Assembly: GCA_964202965.1 (NCBI GenBank)
Contig: CAXNKG010000001.1
Location: 1 to 64,000, forward strand
Origin: CAXNKG01 sp964202965
Lineage (GTDB): Bacteria > Acidobacteriota > Vicinamibacteria > Vicinamibacterales > UBA2999
Reading direction: 5' to 3'
DNA length: 64,000 bases
Position 1 is the first letter of the stretch. Each line of letters starts with the position of its first letter. The translations under genes and the position numbers were made by a program. The notes under the pieces were generated by a model. That model worked only from the letters and a program-made list of their open reading frames with translations. It ran no database searches and was not told the DNA's origin. Shown one piece after another: positions 6,719 to 15,177 of this stretch.

Positions 6719-8971
6719 ATGATGGTTCGTCTCGGCGTCGTGACTTGCATTATTTCAGGCGCGCTGGCGGCGGTTCCTGCCCTCTCCTTCGCCCAGCAGC
6801 CCGTCGGCGGCCCCGCGCCGACGCCCGCCGCCTCCGCCATCGACTACGCGACGGCGCACCTGGAGCGTCGTCTGAACGCGGTGCGGGCCACTGGACCCGT
6901 CACGCTCGACGGGAAGCCCGATGAGGCGTCCTGGAGCGCCGCGCCGCTGGCGACCAACTTCGTCCAGAACGATCCACGGGAGGGCGAGCCGGCCACCTAT
7001 CAGACCGAGGTGCGGGTCCTCTATGACGACGACGCGCTCTATTTCGGCGTGTTTGCGAAGGATGCCGAGCCTGGACAGCTGATCGTCAACGACCTCAAGA
7101 AGGACTACAACACGGGCAGCAGCGACGGCTTCACCGTCATCCTCGACACCTTCCACGACGGACGCAACGGGTACCAGTTCGCCATCAATCCGGCCGGCGC
7201 GAAATGGGACGCGCAGATGGCCAACGAGGGGCGCGAGAACAACGCCAACTGGGATGGCATCTGGGATGTCGCGACGGCCATCACGGAGGTCGGCTGGTAT
7301 GCCGAGATGCGGATCCCGTTCCGGACGCTCAAATTCACGGGCAGCGATCTTCAGAGCTGGGGCGTCAACTTCGAGCGGAAGCTGCGGCGTATGAATGAGG
7401 ACAGCTACTGGGCGCCGCTCCCGCGCATTTACGACCTCCGGCAAGTCTCGATGGCGGGGACCGTCGACGGCCTGCGTGGACTGCGCCCCGGCAAGAACCT
7501 GCGATTCAAGCCGTACGCGGCCAGCGCGTCAAGCGCGCAGGCGGGCCGGAAGACGACGGGCGACTTCGACGGCGGCATCGACGTGAAGTACGGCGTCACG
7601 TCAGGACTTGTGTGGGACTTCACGGTCAACACCGACTTCTCGCAGGTCGAAGCCGACGAGCAGCAGGTGAACCTCACGCGGTTCAGTCTCTTCTTCCCCG
7701 AGAAGCGCGACTTCTTCCTCGAAAACTCGGGCATCTTCCAGTTCGGGGGCGGCGGCGGCCAGTTTGGCGGCGGCGGCATCAACCGCTCCGAGATGCAGCT
7801 GTTCTTCACCCGCCGGATCGGCCTGTCTGATGACGGCGGGGCCGTCCCGATTCTCGGCGGCACGCGACTCACCGGCCGGCAGGGGGCGTATTCAGTCGGT
7901 GTGCTGAACATTCAGCAGCGGGAACAGGACACGAGTCCCGGCGCCAACGTCACGGCCCTGCGGCTGCGGCGGGACCTCCTGTCGAATTCGGACATCGGCG
8001 CCGTCCTGCTGAATCGGGAACAGGGCGGACCACTCTTCAACCGTGTGGCAGGCATCGACGCCAACTTCCGATTCGGTTTCCTGACGCTCAATGGCTACGC
8101 GGCCAGGACGTTCTCGCCGGACGGGACCTTCCTCGCCACCACCGGCAACGAATTCGCCCAGAAGGCGCAGTTCAACTACCAGAGCCGGACGTGGCAGGCG
8201 ACGTCCTCCTACGGCGGCGTCGGCGAACGCTTTCACGACGAGCTGGGCTTCGTCCCGCGGCAGGGCGTCCATAACTACGATGGCCGGTACGGCCGGTATT
8301 TCCGGCCGGCGAGGTTCTCGAAATGGATGCGGCAGACGCAGCCACACGTCGAGTTCGACGTGTTTACGCGGCAGCACGACAACAGCCTCGAGACGTCGTA
8401 TCTGGGCTACCACTGGAACGTGAACTTCCAGGACGGCTCGACCGCCGAAGTGGGCGTCAACCCGCAGATCGAAGACATCGAGGAGACGTTCTCCCTGAGC
8501 ACGTCACGAGGGGTGCGGGTGCACCCGGGCCGCTATGAATTCTCCGAATATTTCCTGTTCTACAACAGCAGCAACGCGCGGACGTTCTCTGTGAACACGC
8601 AGTACCGGACCGGCCCGTTCTACGACGGATACCGCCGCAACTTCAGTTTCGGGCCGTCGCTGCGGCTGAACGAGAACCTGAACATGTCGGTCAACCTCTC
8701 GTTGAACGACATCTCGGTGTCCACGGGCGCCTTCGTGTCCAAGCTGGTGACCACGCGCCTCAACTACAACTTCAATACGAAGATGTTCTTCAACGCGCTG
8801 GTGCAGTACAACAGCGACAACAGCCAGTGGACGTCGAACCTGCGGTTCAACATCATCCACCGGCCGCTGAGCGACTTCTTTCTGGTTTACAACGAGCGGC
8901 GCGACGAGCGGACCGGCAAGATGTTGAGCCGCGCCGTGATCGCGAAGATGACATACCTGATGGCGTTCTGA
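6719..8971 (+). CDS. Exported CBM9-like/DUF5916 outer-membrane protein
   Basis: A 750-residue protein with a signal peptide (cleavage near ALSFAQQ, residue 27). Residues 50-260 form a CBM9-like carbohydrate-binding domain (TLDGKPDEASW, ALYFGVFAKD, WYAEMRIPF). From about residue 265 onward it matches DUF5916, predicted to be a beta-barrel: VNTDFSQVEADEQQVNLTRF and FFPEKRDFFLENSGIFQFG are typical of the family. The C-terminus ends in an aromatic residue (MAF), as expected of BAM substrates. The family is common in Acidobacteria and Bacteroidetes, and its substrate is unknown. The start is ATG 6719 or the adjacent ATG 6722 behind an AAGGAG ribosome site. Its last 85 bp overlap the convergent acyltransferase gene. 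Confidence 0.9.
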   Translation: MMVRLGVVTCIISGALAAVPALSFAQQPVGGPAPTPAASAIDYATAHLERRLNAVRATGPVTLDGKPDEASWSAAPLATNFVQNDPREGEPATYQTEVRVLYDDDALYFGVFAKDAEPGQLIVNDLKKDYNTGSSDGFTVILDTFHDGRNGYQFAINPAGAKWDAQMANEGRENNANWDGIWDVATAITEVGWYAEMRIPFRTLKFTGSDLQSWGVNFERKLRRMNEDSYWAPLPRIYDLRQVSMAGTVDGLRGLRPGKNLRFKPYAASASSAQAGRKTTGDFDGGIDVKYGVTSGLVWDFTVNTDFSQVEADEQQVNLTRFSLFFPEKRDFFLENSGIFQFGGGGGQFGGGGINRSEMQLFFTRRIGLSDDGGAVPILGGTRLTGRQGAYSVGVLNIQQREQDTSPGANVTALRLRRDLLSNSDIGAVLLNREQGGPLFNRVAGIDANFRFGFLTLNGYAARTFSPDGTFLATTGNEFAQKAQFNYQSRTWQATSSYGGVGERFHDELGFVPRQGVHNYDGRYGRYFRPARFSKWMRQTQPHVEFDVFTRQHDNSLETSYLGYHWNVNFQDGSTAEVGVNPQIEDIEETFSLSTSRGVRVHPGRYEFSEYFLFYNSSNARTFSVNTQYRTGPFYDGYRRNFSFGPSLRLNENLNMSVNLSLNDISVSTGAFVSKLVTTRLNYNFNTKMFFNALVQYNSDNSQWTSNLRFNIIHRPLSDFFLVYNERRDERTGKMLSRAVIAKMTYLMAF

Positions 8972-10002
8972 AGCGGGCCGCGCAGTCTGACGAGCGCGAA
9001 CATCAGCAGTGTAAACGCGACAAACGCCGGATAGGACCACTCGAGCGGCAACCGATCGTGCAGCGGCGTCGTCAGCACGCCGTAGACGATCTCGACGTGA
9101 ATCCAGTAGACGAACAGGGAGGCGCGGCCAAATTCGCGCATCCGTTCCCACTTCCGCCGGATGCTCAGGGCATACGCGAGCGGCACCAGCGCGATCACCA
9201 ACCCGAGCCGAACAAAGAAAAACGTGGGTGAGCTGGTCCAGAACTCTGTCTGCGCGTAGAGGGGCGGCAGGAACGAGGCGGCGTACCCGGCCGCAGCCAT
9301 CATCACGCCGGCGATCGCCAGTCTCCCATTCGCCGATCGCTCAGCCGCGGTGCTCCGCGCGGCGTCGAGCAGCACGCCGCAGGCCGCGCCGGCAAAGAGG
9401 AACCCCGCCCAGGGCAGCAGCGCAAACGCCGTCGTTCCGGCGGCCGGGATGAGGTACCACTCCAGCGGATCGGGCAGAACGGCCATGGCCTCCGCCGTGC
9501 GGACAATCGGAGCCACCATGGCGCACGCGGCAGCGGCGCCGGCGAACAGCCAGAGCCGCGCCCGCACGCCGCGCCCGAGGGCCCACAAGACCGCGGCCGC
9601 CACCATCGATAGGCCCATGACGTTCAGGATGTCGACCTTCAGCAGCCTCACCATCGGCGGCCCACCGCTGATCAGCCACGACTGCAGCCGAAACAGGAAC
9701 GCGAGGCCGAAGATCTGCCAGCCGCGGCGCCGGGCCAGCGCCGCCGCTTCGGCGCCCGTGCGCCCCTTCTCGAGACGCGAGCCGGCGGCGAGCACGAGGG
9801 CGAGGCCCGCGAGAAACAGGAAGAGCGGCGCGCCGCCGACGCCGCCGACAAAGTGCAGCCAGCGGTAGGGCGTCTGCGCCTTGTCCACGGGCAGCGTCCA
9901 TGAATCCAGCGCGTGGCCCTGGATCATCACGATGACGCCGGCGCCCCGCAGCCAGTCGAGATACGCCTTGCGGCTCGCTGCCGCGGCCGGCTGCGCCGTC
10001 AC
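8887..10002 (-). CDS. Multi-pass acyltransferase (HGSNAT/DUF1624-like)
   Basis: About 371 residues with roughly ten hydrophobic segments. The N-terminus (YLDWLRGAGVIVMIQGHALD) matches the start of the heparan-alpha-glucosaminide N-acetyltransferase/DUF1624 and acyltransferase-3-like membrane families, which move acyl groups onto cell-surface sugars. The LDxLRG and following H are the conserved marks. I choose GTG 10002, which overlaps the OsmC stop as GTGA, so the two genes form an operon. The last 28 codons run antisense into the DUF5916 gene, an unusually long convergent overlap. Its substrate is unknown. Confidence 0.78.
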   Translation of the reverse strand: MTAQPAAAASRKAYLDWLRGAGVIVMIQGHALDSWTLPVDKAQTPYRWLHFVGGVGGAPLFLFLAGLALVLAAGSRLEKGRTGAEAAALARRRGWQIFGLAFLFRLQSWLISGGPPMVRLLKVDILNVMGLSMVAAAVLWALGRGVRARLWLFAGAAAACAMVAPIVRTAEAMAVLPDPLEWYLIPAAGTTAFALLPWAGFLFAGAACGVLLDAARSTAAERSANGRLAIAGVMMAAAGYAASFLPPLYAQTEFWTSSPTFFFVRLGLVIALVPLAYALSIRRKWERMREFGRASLFVYWIHVEIVYGVLTTPLHDRLPLEWSYPAFVAFTLLMFALVRLRGPLQNAIRYVIFAITARLNILPVRSSRRSL

Positions 10003-10412
10003 GGCTGGAGGTCGAACCTGGTGATGAAGTCGATGTCGCGGCGCATTGAATGCCAGACCGAGCAATACGTCTGCCTCGACAGGGCGATCGCACGCTCGAC
10101 GGCCGCCGGGGGAACCGCGCCGGTGACGTGGAAGTGCAGCGTCATACGGAGAAACCGCCGTGGCGGCTCGGCGGCACGTTCACCGGTGAACGTGGCGCGA
10201 AACGCGGTCAGGGGTTGACGCCCCTTCTGGAGGATCGAGACGACATCCGCCGCCATGCACCCGGCGACGCCGTACGCGGCGAGCTGCATCGGCGAGGGCC
10301 CGGCGACACCGTCGCCATCGATGAGGAGCGCGCTCGGCCCGCTGGTGGCCCCGAACGTCAGGCCGCCAGACCAGAGCAGCTCAGCGGTCAGCGGAAGGTT
10401 GGGATCGCGCAT
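9999..10412 (-). CDS. OsmC/Ohr-family protein
   Basis: A 137-residue OsmC-like protein. The two reactive cysteines of the family are visible: one in VAGCMAADVVSIL near residue 52 and one in QTYCSVWHSM near residue 117. The family reduces organic hydroperoxides with thiols, but the YhfA-like branch, which this resembles by its GLTFGATSGPS N-terminus, is less well characterised. The start ATG at 10412 touches a heptamer repeat array; the stop overlaps the acyltransferase start by 4 bp. Confidence 0.85.
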   Translation of the reverse strand: MRDPNLPLTAELLWSGGLTFGATSGPSALLIDGDGVAGPSPMQLAAYGVAGCMAADVVSILQKGRQPLTAFRATFTGERAAEPPRRFLRMTLHFHVTGAVPPAAVERAIALSRQTYCSVWHSMRRDIDFITRFDLQP

Positions 10413-10413
10413 A

Positions 10414-10509
10414 AAGTCAGAAGTCAGAAGTCACAAGTCAGAAGTCAGAAGTCAGAAATCAGAAGGCAAAAGCGTTGTGACTTGTGACTTGTGACTTCTG
10501 ACTTCTGAC
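10414..10509. repeat. Facing 7-bp repeat arrays (AGTCAGA / TGACTTC)
   Basis: About six units of AGTCAGA/AGTCACA are followed by a 20-bp spacer and about five units of TGACTTG/TGACTTC, the reverse complement. Either transcript could fold into a long, register-shifting stem. The array fills the whole gap between the OsmC start codon and the FTR1 stop codon. Confidence 0.9.
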
Positions 10510-11295
10510 CTACTGGGCGGTGGTCTGCTGCACGGGGCCGCCCTTCTTGCCGCCGAACAGCCCCGCGAAGACGAGCCATCCGAGCGGCAGTGCGACCAGC
10601 AGATACGTCAGGTACTGACCGTAGATGCCTTCAGGCCCATACGGTTCGGTCGCCCAGTGCCACCGCTCCGCGAAGTCTGGCGGAAAGATGCTCGCTTCGG
10701 TCAGCTCGTGAAAGCCGTAAATCAACAGCTGCACGACGAAGACCGCAAGGAACACCGCCGTCACCTGGAAGAAGAGACCGAGGTTGACGCGATGCCCATA
10801 GCGGGACCAGAGCCCCGCAACGAAGGCCGCGCAGATCGTGCCGGCGACCGCGCCGCTCATCATGTTTCCGGCGCCGCTCTGCGACAGGAGCGAATTCATC
10901 AGCAGGACGGTCTCCATGCCTTCGCGCGTGATCATGAGCAGCGTGAAGAAGAAGACACCGGCAAATGCCTGGGCGCCGACTTTCGCCGCGCTCTCCCCAA
11001 GCCGGGTTTCGATCTCGCGCTTGATGTGTTTGGCGTGCCGCCACATATGGACGATCAGCGAAGCGACGAGCACGGCGGCGGCAAGCGCCAGGACTCCCTC
11101 CCAGAGCGCCTGGTTCGACGCACGCTGGAACAGGATGCCGGCGATCACGCTGACGACAACCGATGCGCCAATCCCCCAGTACACCGCCGGAACCAGCTGG
11201 TGCCTGCCGGTCTTCCGCAGGTACGCGAGGCTGATGGCAATGATGAGAAAGGCCTCGAGTCCTTCACGCAAGGTGATGACGAACGCCTGAAGCAT
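10510..11295 (-). CDS. FTR1-family iron permease
   Basis: A 261-residue membrane protein with seven hydrophobic segments. The two REGxE iron-binding motifs of the FTR1/EfeU family are present: TLREGLEAFL near residue 10 and TREGMETVLL near residue 125. The family moves iron across the inner membrane, with ferroxidase or periplasmic partners in some systems; no EfeO/EfeB partner is seen next to it. I use ATG 11295, where the family consensus MLQAFVITLREG begins, and not a start 11 codons upstream. The stop codon lies at the edge of the heptamer array. Confidence 0.9.
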   Translation of the reverse strand: MLQAFVITLREGLEAFLIIAISLAYLRKTGRHQLVPAVYWGIGASVVVSVIAGILFQRASNQALWEGVLALAAAVLVASLIVHMWRHAKHIKREIETRLGESAAKVGAQAFAGVFFFTLLMITREGMETVLLMNSLLSQSGAGNMMSGAVAGTICAAFVAGLWSRYGHRVNLGLFFQVTAVFLAVFVVQLLIYGFHELTEASIFPPDFAERWHWATEPYGPEGIYGQYLTYLLVALPLGWLVFAGLFGGKKGGPVQQTTAQ

Positions 11296-11340
11296 GCTGG
11301 AACCCCCGAAAATGAGATTGGTTCGCAATAATACTAGAAA

Positions 11341-11374
11341 ATAAAAAAGGCCAGGAGACTGGTCCCCTGGCCCT
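11341..11374 (-). terminator. Rho-independent terminator of the methyltransferase gene
   Basis: On the minus strand GGCCAGGGGAC/GTCTCCTGGCC forms a GC-rich hairpin followed by TTTTTTATTTT. It sits 28 bp after the methyltransferase stop and just before the FTR1 start. It is the one canonical terminator I can see in the window. Confidence 0.85.
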
Positions 11375-11401
11375 GTGCGAATCGTGATCGACGCCGTCGA
11401 T

Positions 11402-11950
11402 TTACTTAATCGGGACCGTCCAGAGATAGACCGTCCGGCCGTTGACGTTCATCGTCTGCTGCGGCTTGATGTCGCCCATGTCGAACGCGTGCGACACCAC
11501 GCGGGTGCCCGGCTTCAGCTCGGCGTTGAGCTTCGGCATCACCTTCAGGTTGAGCGACGGCAGCAGGTACAGCGTGACGACGGTCGCCTCGCTGATGTTG
11601 GTGGTGAACAGGTCCTGGTTCAGGAAGCGGACCTTGTCGCCCTGCCCTGAGGCCTGCAGGTTGGCGGTCGCCTCTTTGATGCGCTGCGGATCGATGTCGA
11701 TTCCGACGCCACGCGCCCCGTACGTCCTGGCCGCCGTGATGGGGATGCGTCCATCACCGGAACCGAGGTCGTACACCACGTCGGTCCCGGAGACCTTCGC
11801 GAGCTTGAGCATGGCATCGACGACTTCCTGGGGCGTGGGAACGAAAATGACGTCAGGCGATCGCAGCGGAGCGGGCGCCGTCTGCGCCAGGGCCGGTGCG
11901 GCAAGTGCCGCAAGAATCGCAAGTGACAGGACACAAGTACGCAGTTTCAT
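11402..11950 (-). CDS. Exported class I SAM-dependent methyltransferase
   Basis: A 182-residue protein with a clear signal peptide (MKLRTCVLSLAILAALAAPALA, then QTAPAP). The mature part carries the class I motif VVYDLGSGDGRIPITAA (residues 58-74), the acidic GVGIDIDP loop near residue 83, and FLNQDLFTTN near 110, all with the SAM-binding layout. Small secreted methyltransferases of this type recur in Acidobacteria and Planctomycetes; the substrate is unknown, and how SAM would reach the periplasm is unclear. A TATAAT box at 11985-11980 and a GGGAGG ribosome site precede ATG 11950. Confidence 0.85.
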   Translation of the reverse strand: MKLRTCVLSLAILAALAAPALAQTAPAPLRSPDVIFVPTPQEVVDAMLKLAKVSGTDVVYDLGSGDGRIPITAARTYGARGVGIDIDPQRIKEATANLQASGQGDKVRFLNQDLFTTNISEATVVTLYLLPSLNLKVMPKLNAELKPGTRVVSHAFDMGDIKPQQTMNVNGRTVYLWTVPIK

Positions 11951-12162
11951 GAGCCTCCCTCGATTAATGGCGTGGCCGGATTATAGCGCGCAGGCCCGGC
12001 TCCCGCTCCCCGGGTAACCCGATGGCAACGGTCGCCCGGAAATACGGCGGATCCGGCGTCGCCGACGGTCAGACCGGTGCCCGACGATGGCGGACATCTC
12101 CTGGAAGAGACGCCCGGCGCGCCGATCGACCTGCGGAAACAGCCGGCAGAACTCGTCAATGG
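11951..12162. other. Intergenic region with possible decayed coding sequence
   Basis: It contains the methyltransferase promoter. Right after the coproheme decarboxylase stop the minus strand can be read as LTIDEFCRLFPQVDRRAGRL, which looks protein-like, but the frame soon becomes arginine-rich and has no good start. It may be a remnant or chance. Confidence 0.25.
11980..11985 (-). promoter_or_regulatory. -10 box (TATAAT) of the methyltransferase gene
   Basis: Perfect TATAAT on the minus strand, 29 bp before ATG 11950, with a GGGAGG ribosome site between them. Confidence 0.6.
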
Positions 12163-12981
12163 TCAGGCGAGCGCCGGAACCGTACCGCTGAGAAAGACAT
12201 TGAGCTGGGCCGGCGCAAATTGCAGCCCCGTGTAGAACGGACCGAACTCCGCGAACCTCGAACTCACTTCATCGAATCGCATTTCGTAGATCAACTTCTT
12301 GAAGACCAGGGGATCGTCCGCAAACAGATCGACGCCCCACTCCCAGTCGTCATATCCCATCGAGCCGGAGATCACCTGCGTCACCTTGCCTGCGTACTGA
12401 CGGCCGATCATGCCGTGCTCGCGCATGAGTGCCGCGCGGCGCTCGAAGGTTTCGCTGTACCAGTTGAACGATTCGCCCCGCCGCTTGTTCATCGGGTAGA
12501 AGCAGACGTACCGCCGCATCGGCATGTCGAGGAACAGGCGGCTCGTCACGCGCTGCCGCTGAATCTCCATTTCGGCATCGAACGCCTGCTCGAATTCATC
12601 GGTCCCCGGCTTGTGCTTCGCGCCGAGCTGCTCGTGGACCTTGGTCGTCATCTCGTACATCCCCAGTTCCACGACCGAGACGTAGGAGGTCGTGGGCTCG
12701 AGGAGATCGTGCAGCTCCGTCTGCGACAGCGCGAGCTGCGCCTGCCCAAGCGCGTCGAAACTCCGGCGGAAGCAGATGAACATGAGATCGGCCTTGTGCC
12801 CCAGCATCTGCACCATCGCGGTGGCTCCGGCGTCAGGGACGACAAGCGCCTTCACGGCATCAGCCGCCAGGCGCTCGCGGTCGGCGGTCGACCGTCCTCG
12901 CAGCTGGTCCCATCGAATGCGGTACATCAGGTGGAGCACGCTCCAGCCTTCGAGCGTCTCGGGCACGAACGGGTTGTGCAT
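12163..12981 (-). CDS. chdC: Coproheme decarboxylase (chlorite dismutase-like)
   Basis: A 272-residue member of the HemQ/ChdC branch of the chlorite dismutase superfamily, which converts coproheme III to heme b in the coproporphyrin-dependent pathway. Long stretches match the family: CFYPMNKRRGESFNWYSETF near residue 160 (containing the reactive tyrosine and nearby lysine), MREHGMIGRQYAGKVTQVIS, and SMGYDDWEWGVDLFADDPL followed by FKKLIYEMRFDE. Length is normal. ATG 12981 follows an in-frame GTG by one codon; the ATG is preferred. It sits 10 bp downstream of the sirtuin gene on the same strand. Confidence 0.93.
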   Translation of the reverse strand: MHNPFVPETLEGWSVLHLMYRIRWDQLRGRSTADRERLAADAVKALVVPDAGATAMVQMLGHKADLMFICFRRSFDALGQAQLALSQTELHDLLEPTTSYVSVVELGMYEMTTKVHEQLGAKHKPGTDEFEQAFDAEMEIQRQRVTSRLFLDMPMRRYVCFYPMNKRRGESFNWYSETFERRAALMREHGMIGRQYAGKVTQVISGSMGYDDWEWGVDLFADDPLVFKKLIYEMRFDEVSSRFAEFGPFYTGLQFAPAQLNVFLSGTVPALA

Positions 12982-12990
12982 CACGCGATA

Positions 12991-13731
12991 TTAGCGGATC
13001 GCTCGGTCGACGAGCGGCAGGACGACCTCGGCCCCGCCCTGAATCGCAACGTCGACGCCGGCAGAAGCGCCCGTGACTTCGAGATTGATCTCCGCGGTGA
13101 AGGCACCGCGCGCCCGGGCCTCGTGGACCAGCCCCGCCGCCGGGTAGACGACTGACGAGGTGCCGACCGTGAGGAAGACGTCGCAGGTGGTCGCCGCCAT
13201 CGCCGCTGCGAGATCCTCGTGTCGGAGCGACTCGCCAAACCAGACGATCGCGGGTCGCGCCAGCGACCCGCAATGCACGCACCGTGGGGGCACTTCGGGC
13301 AACGGCTGCCGTTCGTCCCGCCAGGCGACCGCCCCCTCACGGCAGGCGTTCCAGCACGTCTGCTCCCAAATCGACCCGTGGAGGCGCACCAGATTCCGGG
13401 TGCCGGCCCGTACGTGCAGGTCGTCGACGTTCTGCGTCACGACGGTGCAGCCGGAACGCTGCGACCAGCGCGCGATCACGTCATGCGCGGCGTTCGGCCG
13501 GCAGCCGCCGATCGTCTCGCGCCGCCACGCATACCACTCCCACACCAGGTCCGGATCACGTCGAAACGCCTGCGGTGTGGCGAGGTCTTCGGCGCGGTAC
13601 TGCCGCCAGAGGCCGTCCTGTCCGCGAAAGGTGGGCACACCGCTCGCGGCCGACACGCCGGCCCCCGTGAGAATAGTGAGCCGCGGCGCGGCACCAATCC
13701 GTGCCGCGAGCGACTCAATGGGGTCGTGCAT
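12991..13731 (-). CDS. cobB: Sir2-family NAD-dependent protein deacylase
   Basis: A 246-residue sirtuin. The NAD motifs GAGVSAASGVPTFRG (near residue 23), TQNVDDLH (near 98) and the catalytic histidine in LVRLHGSIWEQ (near 112) are clear, followed by a treble CxxC-type zinc region (CWNAC, CVHC). It removes acyl groups from lysines with NAD in the cytoplasm. ATG 13731 is chosen because upstream sequence in frame is antisense to aspartokinase ACT repeats and not protein-like. The start overlaps the aspartokinase stop by 17 bp, so the genes are probably co-transcribed. Confidence 0.9.
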   Translation of the reverse strand: MHDPIESLAARIGAAPRLTILTGAGVSAASGVPTFRGQDGLWRQYRAEDLATPQAFRRDPDLVWEWYAWRRETIGGCRPNAAHDVIARWSQRSGCTVVTQNVDDLHVRAGTRNLVRLHGSIWEQTCWNACREGAVAWRDERQPLPEVPPRCVHCGSLARPAIVWFGESLRHEDLAAAMAATTCDVFLTVGTSSVVYPAAGLVHEARARGAFTAEINLEVTGASAGVDVAIQGGAEVVLPLVDRAIR

Positions 13732-15133
13732 GCTGATCGAGCTGAAACGCGCGATGGATCGCGCGCACGGCCTCAGCGGCATCCTGCTCGGTGACGACCA
13801 GCGAAATGTTGCGCTCCGACGATCCCTGAGAAATCGCGATGACGTTGATGCCGGCCTTGCCCAACGCGCCAAAGACCGTCGCCGCGATACCGGGAGTACC
13901 GCGCATCCGGTCGCCGATGGCCGCGACGATCGCGACCTGTTCTTCCGCGGTGATCTCCTCGATGTGTCCCCGCATCAGCTCGACTTCGAGCACCGTCTTC
14001 AGCTCCGAGACGACACGCGGCGCCTCCGCGGCACTCAGGACAAAGCAGATGTTGTTCTCGGACGAGGCCTGCGAAATCATCAGCACGTTCGCCTGCTGTG
14101 CCGCGACCGTATCGAACGTCTTGGCGACGATGCCGGGCATCCCCTGCATGCCGGTGCCGTTGATGGCGACCAGAATGACGCCGCGGATCGACGTCACCGC
14201 CTTCACCCCGCTCGCCGAGGGATCGCCGTCCACCGTGACCCGTGTGCCTGGATGCGACGGATTGAAACTGTTGAGAATCCGGACGGGAATGCGCTGACGG
14301 AACGCGGGAAGGATGGTCTTGTAGTGCAGGACCTTTGCGCCGTAGTACGCCAGCTCGGACGCCTCGCTGTACGAGATCTCAGCGAGCGTGCGCGCCTCCG
14401 GCACGTCCGCTGGATTCGCCGTCATCACGCCGTCCACGTCGGTCCAGATCCAGACCTCCGACGCATCGAGCGCCGCGCCGATGATCGAGGCGGAATAATC
14501 CGACCCTCCCCTGCCCAGCGTCGTCATCACGCCGTCCTGCGTTGCGGCAATGAAGCCGGTGACAACCGGGATAGACCCGCGCGCGATGAGCGGCTGCAGA
14601 CGCGCGCCGGCCTTGGCGCGTGTGTCATCCACGAGCGGCTCCGCGCCGCCGAACAGGCTGGTGGTCACGATGACCTCGGTCGCGTCCACCGCCTCCGACG
14701 AGGTCCCGCGCGCCGCGATGGCCGCCGACAGCAGCGGCGCGGCGAGCATCTCGCCCATGCCGGAAATCGCGTCCAGCAGCCGCGGGGTCAGCTCGTGGAC
14801 CATCGACAGGCCGAAACAGAGCTTCTCGAATCGGTCGAGCCGCGTCGTAATCGCGTCGAGCACGGCGGCGTGACGGGCCTTGTCGTTCCCGATGACGGCG
14901 TCCGCGACGGCCTTGTGGCGTTCAAACAGTTCCTGCCGCAACGCAGGGTTCCACGTACCGGTCGACGCCTGTCGGGCGGCTCCGATGAGCGTGTCCGTCA
15001 CCTTGCTCATGGCGGATGTCACGACGACGACCTGGTGGCCCTTCGCGGCCGTATCGACGGCGAGCTGTGCGGCTTGCGAAATACGCTCGGCGGACCCGAC
15101 CGAGGTGCCGCCGAATTTCATGACGATGAGCAT
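13715..15133 (-). CDS. lysC: Aspartate kinase with two ACT domains
   Basis: A 472-residue aspartokinase, the first step of Lys/Thr/Met synthesis. The kinase domain shows MKFGGTSVG at residue 5, VVVTSAMSKVTD near 36, and TLGRGGSDYSASIIGAAL near 222 with WTDVDGVMTANP. Two ACT domains follow (about 325-395 and 405-465) and should confer end-product control. The sequence style, with long insertions in the kinase domain, resembles the aspartokinase half of bifunctional AK-homoserine dehydrogenases, but no dehydrogenase domain is attached. The start is ATG 15133. Confidence 0.93.
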   Translation of the reverse strand: MLIVMKFGGTSVGSAERISQAAQLAVDTAAKGHQVVVVTSAMSKVTDTLIGAARQASTGTWNPALRQELFERHKAVADAVIGNDKARHAAVLDAITTRLDRFEKLCFGLSMVHELTPRLLDAISGMGEMLAAPLLSAAIAARGTSSEAVDATEVIVTTSLFGGAEPLVDDTRAKAGARLQPLIARGSIPVVTGFIAATQDGVMTTLGRGGSDYSASIIGAALDASEVWIWTDVDGVMTANPADVPEARTLAEISYSEASELAYYGAKVLHYKTILPAFRQRIPVRILNSFNPSHPGTRVTVDGDPSASGVKAVTSIRGVILVAINGTGMQGMPGIVAKTFDTVAAQQANVLMISQASSENNICFVLSAAEAPRVVSELKTVLEVELMRGHIEEITAEEQVAIVAAIGDRMRGTPGIAATVFGALGKAGINVIAISQGSSERNISLVVTEQDAAEAVRAIHRAFQLDQHARPH

Positions 15134-15145
15134 GGTGTGATCGTA

Positions 15146-15177
15146 TAGGGATCCGGGATCCGGGGTCCGGATCCCTA
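15146..15177. terminator. Hairpin (TAGGGATCCGG palindrome) between M14 peptidase and aspartokinase
   Basis: TAGGGATCCGG at 15146-15156 and its exact reverse complement at 15167-15177 flank a 10-bp loop. The right arm contains the stop codon of the M14 peptidase gene (15177-15175). It has no T-run. It may end that transcript before the aspartokinase start at 15133. Confidence 0.5.

Noticed and set aside
12022..12162. A minus-strand peptide LTIDEFCRLFPQVDRRAGRL after the coproheme decarboxylase
   Set aside because: Protein-like for about 30 residues only, no start codon and no continuation, so not called as a gene.
13160..15148. A 662-codon plus-strand frame antisense to aspartokinase and sirtuin
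   Set aside because: Composition typical of antisense GC-rich DNA, no motifs, and both minus-strand genes are clear family members.
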